DNA of 64,000 nucleotides, from positions 4,402,001 to 4,466,000 of the forward strand of contig OY970066.1 in NCBI GenBank assembly GCA_963705285.1, written 5' to 3'. The translations under genes were made by a program, and so were the position numbers. Position 1 is the stretch's first letter; each line of letters starts with the position of its first letter. The notes beneath the pieces are model-generated. The model did no database searches. It was not told the origin of the DNA and was given only the letters and a program-made list of their open reading frames with translations. Origin of the DNA: JACMLD01 sp963705285 (GTDB lineage Bacteria > Bacteroidota > Bacteroidia > Chitinophagales > Chitinophagaceae). This document shows positions 49,194 to 58,982 of this stretch, in pieces.

Positions 49194-50852
49194 TTAGTGT
49201 CCGCCGGCAGCTACCTCTGTATCATAATTAATTCCCTGTTTGGACAAAATTCCTTTTACAGCAAAACCAAAAAATGCCAGGTAGCCAAAGCAAAGGGCAG
49301 CTATCCAATAAGACTGGTGAATGCCCAGCACATCGGCCAGCTTACCTTGTATGGGGGGAATGATTCCTCCACCCAGGATCATCATAATTAAAAATGCAGA
49401 GCCCTGCGTGGTATATTTTCCCAAACCGGCAATAGACAAACTGAAAATAGAAGGCCACATAATGGAACAAACCAATCCGCCACTTAAAAAAGCGTAAATA
49501 GAAATAGTGCCGGTAGTAAAAAGCCCTATCAGCATGGCAATCACCCCCAGCAGACTAAAGGTAAGCAGCGTTCTTGCAGGTTTATCTTTGGTATAATAAA
49601 ATGCGGCAATTTGTATAAGTACACATACTACATAGGCATACAAATCGCCCATGGGGTATTGTGCCAGTGTGTTGATAATGATCAGTATGATAAATGCGCC
49701 CATGGGCACAACAAACTTCAGGATCATTTTTGTTTTATCAGACAGGTTGAATGCGCCAATGGCACCTGTCCACCGGCCAATCATCAAACTTCCCCAGTAC
49801 ATACCAATATAAGGAGTAGCCTGTGACGCGGAAAGACCGCCAAATTCTTTTTGTTTAAGCAGCTCTCCCAGGTTACTGCCAATGGCTACCTCTGCACCAA
49901 CATAAAAGAAGATACCCAACATGCCGAGCAGCAATTGCGGGTATTGCATAGCGCCCCAGCCGTTGGCGTTCTTTTTTGCACTCAGGTTGGCCACTACCAA
50001 TCCACCCACCACTACAGCAAAAGCACCCAGCAGCCACCGCAGACGGTAAGCTTCCATTGCATGGCGTTCTGCTTCGCTGGCGTTGGTAAGATCAGTTTTA
50101 TAGCTACTAAAAACTGGTGCAAACGTCATCACCAGCAAACCTGTCATAATTAATAAGGTGTACAAGGCCTTGTTGGCCTTTTCTGTTTTCTCAATCATGA
50201 TACCGGAAGGCACCTTCTTAGAAAACTGGAACATGGCGGCAGCCGCCAAAAACAATGCACCAACACCAATATATAATACAATTACTTTGGTAAGGCTTAA
50301 CGCCGCAATTTGTTCATCGGTAATAGCCGCCGTTGTACCAAACAATGCCAGTGCCACCACCAGTGGGCCGATAGCCGTCCCGAAGGAGTTGATACCACCG
50401 CCCAGGTTTACGCGGCTGGTACCGGTAGCAGGGTCGCCCAATGCAATGGCAAAAGGTTGGGCAGCGGTTTGCTGCAAAGAAAAACCGAGTGCCACAATAA
50501 AGAAGCCTGCCAGCATACCGGCAAACGTATTTGCATTCACCGCAATAATCATTGCAGCGGCACCCAAAGCAGAAAAAAGCAATCCGTATACAATACTTTT
50601 TTTAAAGCCCCATTTGCCCACCAAATCTTTACCTCCAAATGCGCCATAGGCAAACAATGCCAGCGCCCCAACATAATAAGCTGTATAAAATGCAAAATCG
50701 ATCAACTGGCTCTGAAACTGATCCAGGTGAAAATAATGTTTGCAGAAAGGAATGAATACGCTGTTACCCGCAGCAATAAAACCCCAGAAAAAAAATACTG
50801 TTACCAGTGTGCCCAGTGCGCCATAGTTGGTTGGTTGGCTCGTTTTGGTCAT
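49194..50852 (-). CDS. Sugar MFS transporter, FucP type
   Basis: The 552-residue protein has about 12-14 membrane helices. The start of the transporter reads ALGTLVTVFFFWGFIAAGNS, and the substrate region SQLIDFAFYTAYYVGALALF matches the fucose/glucose-galactose permease group. It is longer than FucP (about 440 residues) because of an extra segment in the middle (SSYKTDLTNASEAERHAMEA). A TTG two codons upstream could also start translation; the ATG at 50852 is chosen. The ROK kinase gene follows, so the pair is likely a sugar uptake and activation unit. Confidence 0.87.
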   Translation of the reverse strand: MTKTSQPTNYGALGTLVTVFFFWGFIAAGNSVFIPFCKHYFHLDQFQSQLIDFAFYTAYYVGALALFAYGAFGGKDLVGKWGFKKSIVYGLLFSALGAAAMIIAVNANTFAGMLAGFFIVALGFSLQQTAAQPFAIALGDPATGTSRVNLGGGINSFGTAIGPLVVALALFGTTAAITDEQIAALSLTKVIVLYIGVGALFLAAAAMFQFSKKVPSGIMIEKTEKANKALYTLLIMTGLLVMTFAPVFSSYKTDLTNASEAERHAMEAYRLRWLLGAFAVVVGGLVVANLSAKKNANGWGAMQYPQLLLGMLGIFFYVGAEVAIGSNLGELLKQKEFGGLSASQATPYIGMYWGSLMIGRWTGAIGAFNLSDKTKMILKFVVPMGAFIILIIINTLAQYPMGDLYAYVVCVLIQIAAFYYTKDKPARTLLTFSLLGVIAMLIGLFTTGTISIYAFLSGGLVCSIMWPSIFSLSIAGLGKYTTQGSAFLIMMILGGGIIPPIQGKLADVLGIHQSYWIAALCFGYLAFFGFAVKGILSKQGINYDTEVAAGGH

Positions 50853-51093
50853 ACGCAATCTGTTTGTTTAATTGAGTTTCTAAAAGTAGCAAGATTTATC
50901 ATGCATTGCAAAATACCCAACACAATATAATGAGCTATAAAAGTACATAGCGGGGCTAAAGATAGGGTATGTAATGATTTTTTTACAATCAAATGCAACC
51001 AATCACCCGAATGATTAAAAAATATTTTCGTTACTTGCATCAATCAAACGAAAACCTTCATAAATTCAACTGAACAATTTCAAAACCACCAGC
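50853..51093. promoter_or_regulatory. Divergent control region of the MFS transporter and glgA
   Basis: This is about 240 bases of AT-rich DNA. GTTACTTGCATC near 51034 is a weak -7-like element (TACTTGC instead of TAnnTTTG) for glgA. No strong element was found for the transporter, and no known riboswitch was seen. Confidence 0.35.
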
Positions 51094-52506
51094 ATGGAGA
51101 TACTGCATGTGTCAGCTGAATGTTACCCGGTTGCCAAAGCAGGCGGATTAGGAGATGTGGTGGGAGCACTTCCCAAATACCAGAATCAGCTGGGGCATAT
51201 TGCCAAAGTGGTGATGCCCATGTACCGCACAAAATTTTTGTACGACAATCAATGGGAAGTAGTACATAAAGGTGGCGCTTCACTGGGCAATACCTGGTTT
51301 GAATACACGGTTATTAAAGAAAAAACCAACAAGCTGGCATTTGATCTGTACCTGATAGACATTAATGGTCTGTTAGATCGCGAAAAAGTGTACGGCTATG
51401 CAGACGATAACGAACGGTTCGTTTCTTTTCAGATTGCAGTGGTTGACTGGATTGCAAAATGGCAGCACCATCCGGATGTGGTACATGTACATGATCACCA
51501 CACGGCACTCATTCCTTTCATGATGCAATCGTGTTACGACTACCAGGCATTAAAAAACATTCCTACCGTACTCACTATTCACAACGCACAATATCAGGGA
51601 TGGATGGGTTGGGACAAGACTCATTATATACCGCACTGGGATGGATGGAAATGGGGCAACCTCGACTGGAAAGGAGGCATCAATCCACTGGCATGTGGTA
51701 TAAAATGCGCATGGAGGGTAACCACCGTTAGCCCCAGTTACCTTGAAGAACTGAAATACATGAGCAATGGCCTGGAAGCATTGTTTGAATATGAAAAAGG
51801 GAAATGCAGTGGTATATTAAATGGTATTGATACAAAAGTGTGGGACAGTTCTACCGACAGTTACCTGGAAGATCATTATACTGTTGAAACCCTTGAAACA
51901 GGCAAACGCGCCAGCAAGGAAAAATTGTGTAAGACCTTCAACCTTGACCCCGGGTCGCCGCTGATTATATTTATCGGACGCCTGGTAGGAGAAAAAGCCG
52001 CTGATCTGTTGCCACAGGCTATTGGTGATGCACTGCATTATATTGGCCATAAAATGAATTTCCTCATTTTGGGTAACGGAGAACCACATGTGGAATACCA
52101 ATTGGAAAGTATGCGTGGCCCGCTAATGGGTTTTTACAATACACAGATCTCGTACAATGAAAAACTGGCGCACCAGATGTATGCCGGTGCCGATTTTCTG
52201 CTTATGCCCAGCAGGGTAGAGCCTTGCGGCCTTAACCAGATGTATGCCATGCGCTACGGCACGGTGCCCATAGTAAGAAGAACAGGCGGATTAAAAGATA
52301 CCGTGAAAGACTATGGCGAACCTAACGGGTACGGTGTTTGTTTCAATAATGATTGGGTAGGCGATATTACCCAGGCTGTTTACCGGGCATTGCACCTGTA
52401 CGCACAGGAAGAAAAAATGCAGGGTATCAGAAAACAAATCATGCAGCTTGATTTTAGTTGGGATAGCAGCGCGCAGCAATATATCAGTTTGTATGAAGGA
52501 CTTTGA
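51094..52506 (+). CDS. glgA: Glycogen synthase (GT5)
   Basis: This enzyme extends alpha-1,4-glucan chains with ADP-glucose. The 470-residue protein has the N-terminal ADP-binding loop KAGGLGDVVGALPKYQ (family KxGG motif), the acceptor-site region HNAQYQGWMGWDK, and the C-terminal segment PSRVEPCGLNQMYAMRYGTV followed by RRTGGLKDTV. It lies ahead of glgC, as in many glycogen clusters. The start MEILHVSAECYPV is standard for the family. Confidence 0.94.
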   Translation: MEILHVSAECYPVAKAGGLGDVVGALPKYQNQLGHIAKVVMPMYRTKFLYDNQWEVVHKGGASLGNTWFEYTVIKEKTNKLAFDLYLIDINGLLDREKVYGYADDNERFVSFQIAVVDWIAKWQHHPDVVHVHDHHTALIPFMMQSCYDYQALKNIPTVLTIHNAQYQGWMGWDKTHYIPHWDGWKWGNLDWKGGINPLACGIKCAWRVTTVSPSYLEELKYMSNGLEALFEYEKGKCSGILNGIDTKVWDSSTDSYLEDHYTVETLETGKRASKEKLCKTFNLDPGSPLIIFIGRLVGEKAADLLPQAIGDALHYIGHKMNFLILGNGEPHVEYQLESMRGPLMGFYNTQISYNEKLAHQMYAGADFLLMPSRVEPCGLNQMYAMRYGTVPIVRRTGGLKDTVKDYGEPNGYGVCFNNDWVGDITQAVYRALHLYAQEEKMQGIRKQIMQLDFSWDSSAQQYISLYEGL

Positions 52507-52780
52507 GGAATATGTAAATGTGCTAATGTGAGAATGTGGAAACGTGAAAATGTGCTAATGTGAGAATGTGCTAATGCGTTTGCAACGCGATCGGTAGCGA
52601 AGGTCAGACCGGCTGGTAGTTGTCGGTTGATGAAACGAGGATCTTTAAGAATATGACGATGGATGATGATTTTATCTTGAACCAGCCCTGAAGGGGCGAC
52701 ATCAACCTAGCGCAGGGTGAAGCCCTGGGCTTGATGCGATACCGGACAGGTAACAATACACAAAATAAAAGCTTGCAAAT
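52507..52780. repeat. AATGTGCTAATGTG-type repeats and a small palindrome
   Basis: Directly after the glgA stop the sequence reads variants of AATGTGCTAATGTGAGAATG (52512-52575). It is followed by a reversed fragment of the GGTCTGACCT-type repeat (near 52595) and by CAGCCCTGAAGGGGCG and AGGGTGAAGCCCTGGG phrases near 52683-52730. No gene and no clear promoter for glgC were found here. Confidence 0.65.
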
Positions 52781-54055
52781 ATGAGTAAATCAACGATAGC
52801 AGTAATACTTGGCGGTGGCGCAGGATCTCGTTTGTACCCGCTTACTGCCAGCAGAAGCAAACCGGCCGTACCAATTGCCGGAAAATACCGCCTGGTAGAT
52901 ATTCCTATTTCAAACTGTATCAACAGCAGCATCAACCGGATGTTTGTACTCACACAGTTTAACTCGGCTTCACTAAACCGGCACATTAAAAACACGTATC
53001 ATTTCAGCGCTTTTAGTGCAGCATTTGTAGATATACTGGCGGCCGAGCAAACACCTGATAACCCCACCTGGTACCAGGGCACCGCCGATGCAGTACGGCA
53101 AAGCCTTCGGCACCTGGGGCCGTTCGACAGTGAATATGTGCTCATTCTCAGCGGCGACCAGCTCTACCAGATGGACTTCCAGGAAATGATCAACAATCAT
53201 AAAAAACTGGGTGCGGATATTTCCATTGCCACCATACCTGTGGCCGATCGCGAAGCACCGGAATTTGGTATTCTCAAAAGCAATGAAGAAGGTTATATTA
53301 CTTCCTTTATTGAAAAGCCAAAAAAAGAACTGCTGCCAGAATGGGTAAGCGATACCGGTGACGACATGAAACGCGTTGGCCGCAATTACCTGGCTTCTAT
53401 GGGTATCTATATTTTTAACCGCAAGCTCATGTTTGATCTGCTGGAAGTGGAATATAAAGCCGCTACAGATTTTGGTAAGGAGATCATTCCTCAATCAATA
53501 GATAAATACAAGGTGGTGAGTTACCAGTACGATGGTTACTGGACGGATATCGGTAACATCTACTCGTTTTTTGAGGCTAACCTTAACCTCACCGCAGATA
53601 TTCCCGACTTCAATTTATTTGATAACAGCAATGCCATTTATACCCGCGCACGCATGCTGCCACCCGCCAAAATAAGCGGCACCACACTCGAAAAAACAAT
53701 TATTGCAGAAGGTTGCATCATCAACGCATCCAGAATTGAACACAGTGTGGTAGGTATACGCTCGCGCATTGGCAACGGTACCACGGTAGTAAGCAGTTAC
53801 CTGATGGGGAACGATTATTTTGAAACCATTGCAGAAATGGCGCATGCACAGCAACATGGTATACCCAATGTGGGCATCGGCAACCGCTGCTATATAAAGA
53901 ATGCCATTGTAGACAAAAATGTGCGCATTGGCGATGATGTGCGTATCAACGGTGGAACACATCTTGAAAACAGCGATCATTCCCTGTACACCGTTAAAGA
54001 CGGCATTGTGGTAGTGAAGAAAGGTGCTGTAATACCCAATGGCTTTGTGATATAA
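52781..54055 (+). CDS. glgC: Glucose-1-phosphate adenylyltransferase
   Basis: The enzyme makes ADP-glucose for glycogen synthesis and in most bacteria is the allosterically regulated step. The 424-residue protein has the pyrophosphorylase signature GGGAGSRLYPLTASRSKP, then PIAGKYRLVDIPISNCINSS, the catalytic region LILSGDQLYQMDFQEMI, and the glucose-1-phosphate loop FIEKPKKELLPEW. The C-terminal third is a left-handed helix repeat of the hexapeptide type (NASRIEHSVVGIRSRIGNG). It is followed by a strong terminator at 54073-54104. Confidence 0.95.
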   Translation: MSKSTIAVILGGGAGSRLYPLTASRSKPAVPIAGKYRLVDIPISNCINSSINRMFVLTQFNSASLNRHIKNTYHFSAFSAAFVDILAAEQTPDNPTWYQGTADAVRQSLRHLGPFDSEYVLILSGDQLYQMDFQEMINNHKKLGADISIATIPVADREAPEFGILKSNEEGYITSFIEKPKKELLPEWVSDTGDDMKRVGRNYLASMGIYIFNRKLMFDLLEVEYKAATDFGKEIIPQSIDKYKVVSYQYDGYWTDIGNIYSFFEANLNLTADIPDFNLFDNSNAIYTRARMLPPAKISGTTLEKTIIAEGCIINASRIEHSVVGIRSRIGNGTTVVSSYLMGNDYFETIAEMAHAQQHGIPNVGIGNRCYIKNAIVDKNVRIGDDVRINGGTHLENSDHSLYTVKDGIVVVKKGAVIPNGFVI

Positions 54056-54072
54056 TTATTTCCTTTTATAGT

Positions 54073-54104
54073 AAAGCATCCCGCCACGACGGGATGCTTT
54101 TTTT
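54073..54104 (+). terminator. Rho-independent terminator after glgC
   Basis: AAAGCATCCCG and CGGGATGCTTT form an 11-bp stem around a six-base loop, followed by a T run. Confidence 0.9.
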
Positions 54105-54156
54105 ATGTATTTTTAGTAGTCATGTAATTGGTACACATTCACAACAAACGATTGAT

Positions 54157-55530
54157 ATGTCCTCTGCTTTTACGGGAATCAAGCCAAAACTCAGCCTTAG
54201 CCAGATCATCAATATGAGCGTTGGTTTTTTCGGCTTACAGTTTGGATGGGATTTGCAGCGCGCGAATATGGGACGTATTTATGAAAATCTTGGTGCGGAG
54301 CCCGACCAGGTTCCCCTTCTCTTTATAGCAGCACCTCTTACTGGTTTATTGGTTCAACCTGTTATAGGTTACTTGAGTGATAATACATGGCATCCAAAAT
54401 GGGGACGAAGACGGCCTTATTTTATGGTAGGGGCTATTATCAGCTCCATTGCACTCATTATGATGCCGCACAGCAGTGCATTATGGATGGCTGCCGGCTT
54501 GTTGTGGGTACTGGATGTTTTCGGGAATGTAACCATGGAACCTTTTCGTGCATTTGTAACTGATCGGCTGCCAGATTCACAAGTGAACAGGGGTTTTATC
54601 ATGCAAAGCTTGCTTATTGGTTTGGGAGGTAGTGTTGCATCAGCCCTGCCGTGGGCGATGAAAAATATATTTCTCATCCCAAATACCGCTGCGCCTGGCA
54701 GTATCCCGGAAAATGTAAAATGGTCTTTCTACATTGGCGCATTCTTTTTTTTGTCTGCCGTTTTGTATACGGTATTTACCACCAGCGAATACCCCCCGTC
54801 TGATCCTGATTTCAGGAATAAGAAAAGTGACGGAGAAAAAGGATTTGCCGGCGGCGCGCGTGAGATACTGCATGCCTTGCAACATATGCCCGCAAGAATG
54901 AAAGTGGTATCACTGGTGCAGTTTTTTACATGGCCAGGATTGTTCCTCATGTGGTTTTATTATACCACCGCGGTAGCAGTAAATGTTTTTGGCGGAAAAG
55001 ATGCCAGCGACCCGGTATACGCACAGGGAGCCGATTTTGGCAGCCTTACCTTATCGTTTTACAGTGTGGTTACGCTATTATTTGCATTTATACTCCCTTC
55101 TATTGCCGATAAACTCGGTCGTAAACTCACCCATACTTTATGTTTATTGTGCGGTGCATTAGGTTTAATTAGTGTAAGCTGGGTACACGATAAAAATATG
55201 CTCTTCGTAAGTATGATAGGCATTGGTATTGCCTGGACAAGTATTTTATCAATGCCATATGCCATGCTCAGCGGTTGTCTGCCAAAAGATAAAGTGGGTA
55301 TCTATATGGGCGTCTTCAATTTCTTTATTGTATTGCCTGAAATCATGGCATCGCTCGGTTTTGGTTGGCTGATGAAAAACGTACTGCACAATAACAGACT
55401 GGCAGCAGTGGAAATTGGCGGCGCATTAATTATTCTGGCAGCTCTTATCTGTTTCTTTTTTATAAAAGAAACCAAAGAAGATGAAGTGGAGACGGCCAAA
55501 CTTGAAATTGAGGAACAACGCTCTGTTTGA
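54157..55530 (+). CDS. MFS sugar transporter (SLC45 / maltose-type)
   Basis: The 457-residue protein has 12 predicted membrane helices. The start MSSAFTGIKPKLSLSQIINM leads into FFGLQFGWDLQRANMGRIYE, which, with WGRRRPYFMVGAIISSIALI, is typical of the SLC45-like sugar/H+ symporter group, some members of which carry maltose or maltodextrins. It lies between glgC and a GH13 amylase gene, which fits import of alpha-glucans. A longer frame begins at 54094, but that part reads through the leader, so the ATG at 54157 is chosen. Confidence 0.84.
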   Translation: MSSAFTGIKPKLSLSQIINMSVGFFGLQFGWDLQRANMGRIYENLGAEPDQVPLLFIAAPLTGLLVQPVIGYLSDNTWHPKWGRRRPYFMVGAIISSIALIMMPHSSALWMAAGLLWVLDVFGNVTMEPFRAFVTDRLPDSQVNRGFIMQSLLIGLGGSVASALPWAMKNIFLIPNTAAPGSIPENVKWSFYIGAFFFLSAVLYTVFTTSEYPPSDPDFRNKKSDGEKGFAGGAREILHALQHMPARMKVVSLVQFFTWPGLFLMWFYYTTAVAVNVFGGKDASDPVYAQGADFGSLTLSFYSVVTLLFAFILPSIADKLGRKLTHTLCLLCGALGLISVSWVHDKNMLFVSMIGIGIAWTSILSMPYAMLSGCLPKDKVGIYMGVFNFFIVLPEIMASLGFGWLMKNVLHNNRLAAVEIGGALIILAALICFFFIKETKEDEVETAKLEIEEQRSV

Positions 55531-55608
55531 TACCAACACCTGCCACGTTTCAAAACAAGTTTGCCTTTCGTTGCCATTGAGCCAGCAGAAAACTACAAAC
55601 ATTTTTAC

Positions 55609-57474
55609 ATGAAAAGTATTCCTACATGCTTGCTGATATTAATCTTGTGTAGCCTGCAACTGCATGCACAGCCTTCTATCAACGTGTACCCCACCAACTG
55701 GTGGGTAGGCATGAAAATGAACAAGATTCAGATCATGCTGCACGATACCCGGCCAGGCAAAATCATAGCGGTAGACAAAATGGTGGTGCGGTCATCTTCG
55801 GCTGATCTCAAAATTGTAAAAGTAAACAAACCCATCAACCGCCGGTATATCATACTGGATGTTGCCATTGCAACAACCGCCAAGCCTCAAACTGTTACCA
55901 TTTCATTTGGCGGCGTTGTTGCCAGCGAATGGAACAACATTCAATTTAAATTGTTGCCGCGCCGTGCAGGTAACGGCACCGCCTATGCGCAGGGAGTTAC
56001 CGCTGCAGATTTTATTTATTTTTTGATGCCCGACCGGTTTAGCAATGGCGATGAAACCAATGACCGCATGGCAGGCCTGCGCGATCAAAGCCTTAACCGC
56101 GACTCTATTTTTCTGCGCCACGGCGGCGATATGCAAGGCGTCATCAATCACCTGGATTACCTGCAAAACCTGGGCGCCACCGCCTTATGGATGACACCCG
56201 TGATTGAAAACGATATGCCCGACCGTACAGAACATGGCTATGCGTTCACCGATCACTACGCTATTGAGAAACGTTTTGGTGGTGAGACAGCTTATCTTCA
56301 ACTGGGTAATGAATTGCACCGCCGCGGCATGAAACTTGTGCAGGATGCTGTGTATAATCATGTAGGTTTTTACCATTTCCTGGTACAGGATCCACCAGAC
56401 AGCACCTGGTTGCACCAATGGCCCGAGCCCACCCAGCCTAACTATAAAGAACAGGTGTTTTTTGATCCGTATGCCTCAGCATACGATAAAAAAAAGATGG
56501 CCGACGGCTGGTTTACCAACATGATGCCCGATGTAAACCAATCGAACCCTTACACAGCTAACTTTTTAATACAACACGCCATCTGGTGCGTAGAAAAATT
56601 TGGGGTGGATGCTTGGCGCATCGACACCTATAAATATTGCGATCTGGCATTTATGAATCGTTGTAATAAAGCGCTTACAGATGAATATCCCCGTATTACC
56701 TTGTTTGGAGAAAACTGGAATGAAAGCGTGGCCAACCAGGCGTATTTTACTAAGAATATTTTCACCACAGGTTTTAAAAGCAATCTGACCGGCACCATCG
56801 ATTTTGAGTTTTTGTTAAGAGGTATACAGCCCGCGCTTACGCAAATGCCCAATGGGGTAGGGCAATTGTACAACACCGTTAGCCAGGATTTTATGTACGT
56901 GCAGCCCATGAACAATGTAGTGTTTCTTGATAATCACGACATGACGCGTTTCTTTAGCTATGTGGGTGAAGATGTGGCCAAACATAAGATGGGGCTTTGC
57001 TGGTTGTTCACTACCCGCGGCATACCGCAATTGTATTACGGCACCGAGATACTCATGAAAGGTGTTGCCAACCCCGATGGCTGGGTGCGCCTCGACTTTC
57101 CGGGTGGCTGGGCGGGCGATCAAAAGAATGCATTTACCGGGCAGGGCCTGAGTAACGATGAAAAATCAGTATTGGATCTTACTCGGCGACTAGCGGCTTT
57201 CCGCAAAACCTCTTCTGCTATTAAAACTGGTAAATTAATGCAGTATATACCCGAAAATGGGGTATATGTTTATTTCAGGTATGACAACCAGCAAACGGTT
57301 ATGTGCGTAATGAATACCAATGAGACAACTGCGACTATAGATTTGACCAGGTTTGCAGAACGCGTAAAAGGATTTACAAAGGCGCTTGATGTAGCCACCG
57401 GCACGTTGTTCAATATTGAAAACAATGCCATTACGCTGGGAGGAAAATATTTGTTGGTGATGGAGTTGAAATAA
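55609..57474 (+). CDS. GH13 alpha-amylase family protein, exported
   Basis: The 621-residue protein has a signal peptide (LLILILCSLQLHAQ). An N-terminal beta-domain of cyclomaltodextrinase type is followed by a GH13 barrel with all catalytic regions: DAWRIDTYKY (nucleophile Asp), TLFGENWNESV (acid/base Glu) and FLDNHDMTRFF (transition-state Asp). Other conserved parts are DFIYFLMPDRFSNGDETNDR near residue 140 and LVQDAVYNHVG. It degrades starch or maltodextrins in the periplasm or at the surface. It is downstream of the MFS transporter gene and probably supplies its substrate. The ATG at 55609 is chosen because it leaves an intact signal peptide. Confidence 0.9.
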   Translation: MKSIPTCLLILILCSLQLHAQPSINVYPTNWWVGMKMNKIQIMLHDTRPGKIIAVDKMVVRSSSADLKIVKVNKPINRRYIILDVAIATTAKPQTVTISFGGVVASEWNNIQFKLLPRRAGNGTAYAQGVTAADFIYFLMPDRFSNGDETNDRMAGLRDQSLNRDSIFLRHGGDMQGVINHLDYLQNLGATALWMTPVIENDMPDRTEHGYAFTDHYAIEKRFGGETAYLQLGNELHRRGMKLVQDAVYNHVGFYHFLVQDPPDSTWLHQWPEPTQPNYKEQVFFDPYASAYDKKKMADGWFTNMMPDVNQSNPYTANFLIQHAIWCVEKFGVDAWRIDTYKYCDLAFMNRCNKALTDEYPRITLFGENWNESVANQAYFTKNIFTTGFKSNLTGTIDFEFLLRGIQPALTQMPNGVGQLYNTVSQDFMYVQPMNNVVFLDNHDMTRFFSYVGEDVAKHKMGLCWLFTTRGIPQLYYGTEILMKGVANPDGWVRLDFPGGWAGDQKNAFTGQGLSNDEKSVLDLTRRLAAFRKTSSAIKTGKLMQYIPENGVYVYFRYDNQQTVMCVMNTNETTATIDLTRFAERVKGFTKALDVATGTLFNIENNAITLGGKYLLVMELK

Positions 57475-57479
57475 ATGGT

Positions 57480-58215
57480 TGATGTGATTTCTGCGTTCCA
57501 TACAACCGCGCGAGCAATTTTGCGCGCAGAGCTAACAGAGCCAGCAGAGCATTCAACTAAATCATTTTTCATCATCACAACCATGAAAATCTGCGTGCCA
57601 TAATCCGCGTCGGAGCATTTACACATTTATCACATTTCCACATTTCCACATTTTCTTCCGAATCTGCGTTCCATAAAACCCCGCCAGCAATTTTGCGCGC
57701 AGAGCTAACAGCGCCAGCAGAGCATTCCAGCAATCGGCCCCCTTCCGACTTCCCCCGGCTGGGGGGAAGCCATCCGAACACAGCCCTCGCCATTCTACTT
57801 CTCTGAATGATGGATAGATGCAATACATCAATCATTTATTTTATCATGTTTTATCATCATAACCATAAAAATCTGCGTGCCATAATCCGCGTCGCAGCAT
57901 TTGCACTTTTACACATTCATCACATTTTCACATTCTCTTCCAAAATCTGCGTTCCATACAACCGCGCCAGCAATTTTGCGCGCAGAGCTAACAGAGCCAG
58001 CAGAGCATTCAACTACATTTTTCATCATCACAAACATGAAAATCGGCATGCCATACAACCGCGACAGCAATTTTGCGCTCAGAGCTAACAGAGCCAGTAG
58101 AGCATTCAACTATATCATTTTTCATCATCACAACCATGAAAATCTGCGTTCCATAAAACCGCGTCAAAGCATTTACACATTTACACATTTACACATTTAC
58201 ACATTTTCACATTAA
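57480..58215. repeat. Four copies of a long mixed repeat with a TTTACACATTT-type tail
   Basis: A unit beginning TCTGCGTTCCATA(C/A)AACC continues CAGCAATTTTGCGCGCAGAG and AGCCAGCAGAGCATTC. It occurs near 57490, 57660, 57950 and, in altered form, 58050. Between copies lie CATCATCACAACCATGAAAATC phrases and strings of TTTACACATTTACACATTT and CACATTTCCACATTTTC. One copy also contains a CCCCCGGCTGGGGGG palindrome (57757-57771). The plus- and minus-strand frames in this area are repeat-derived. Confidence 0.85.
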
Positions 58216-58218
58216 TAA

Positions 58219-58965
58219 TTACAGCATTACCGATTCCAGGTTGCGTTGTTTATAACGGCCCCAGTCTTTCATTACCTCTTTCAGGTTTTCTTTTAGCGAT
58301 GTGTACGTTACTTTTTTTCCTTTGGTAGGTTCTTTCATCTCTGCGGTTGTTACCGGGCGGGCCGATACCTTGGTGGCAAACCAGGTGATGTGCTGGTGCG
58401 GCAGCGATACGCCCAATATCATACCCGGTAAACCGGTAAAAGATTCCGGGCCGCCCGGCGCAATAATATCGTCTGTATAAAACGCCACCACATAAATGGA
58501 GTCCATGATGAGTGCATTGGCACGCCTGCATTGAAAACCGGCAATGACACGATTCTCATCTGTTATTTTCCATTTTATTTGCCGCGTGCTGTCTTTGATC
58601 AGAAAAATGGTTTCAAAAACTTTTTTCTGGCTGGTGCTTCTGCTGCTATCTAATTCTGAATACACTACATTCTCCTGCGCAACGCCTTCATTGAAAAATA
58701 TTTTATTGTTCTCGGGGTTATCCCGGCCCGGCTGGTAGACGGTTTTATTTTTGGTAAAATACAAATCAAAATACGTGTTCTTAAACTTGGGCATCGTTTT
58801 CTTCTGCAGGTCGTTCCATGAATCGCCTTCTTCCATCAGCGCATACATATTTACGCGTTTCTCAAATTCTATTTTTCCTTCATTGAGAAAGATGGTATTC
58901 TGAGCGTGCATTCTGCAGCAAGCCATCAACAGGCAGCATAGAATAATATATTGAAAGGTTTTCAT
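58219..58965 (-). CDS. GLPGLI family protein
   Basis: The 248-residue protein has a signal peptide (FQYIILCCLLMACCRMHAQ) with cysteines close to its end. It carries the family-naming motif in the form FTGLPGMILGVSLPHQHITW near residue 180. GLPGLI proteins are exported Bacteroidota proteins of unknown role, commonly paired with a TonB-type outer membrane barrel, as here. The frame also opens at TTG 58974, but the ATG at 58965 is preferred. It lies 17 bases downstream of the 930-residue barrel gene. Confidence 0.86.
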   Translation of the reverse strand: MKTFQYIILCCLLMACCRMHAQNTIFLNEGKIEFEKRVNMYALMEEGDSWNDLQKKTMPKFKNTYFDLYFTKNKTVYQPGRDNPENNKIFFNEGVAQENVVYSELDSSRSTSQKKVFETIFLIKDSTRQIKWKITDENRVIAGFQCRRANALIMDSIYVVAFYTDDIIAPGGPESFTGLPGMILGVSLPHQHITWFATKVSARPVTTAEMKEPTKGKKVTYTSLKENLKEVMKDWGRYKQRNLESVML

Positions 58966-58982
58966 GCACTTCAATTTTTAAA

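Noticed and set aside
57480..58215. Small genes in the repeat block (for example frames at 57807-58088 and 57901-58215)
   Set aside because: The translated frames repeat the same Ala/Leu/Arg-rich or His/Asn-rich phrases as the DNA repeats and show no conserved features.
58144..58215. Terminator for the GLPGLI gene in the TTTACACATTT string
   Set aside because: It is a tandem word repeat with no GC-rich stem.
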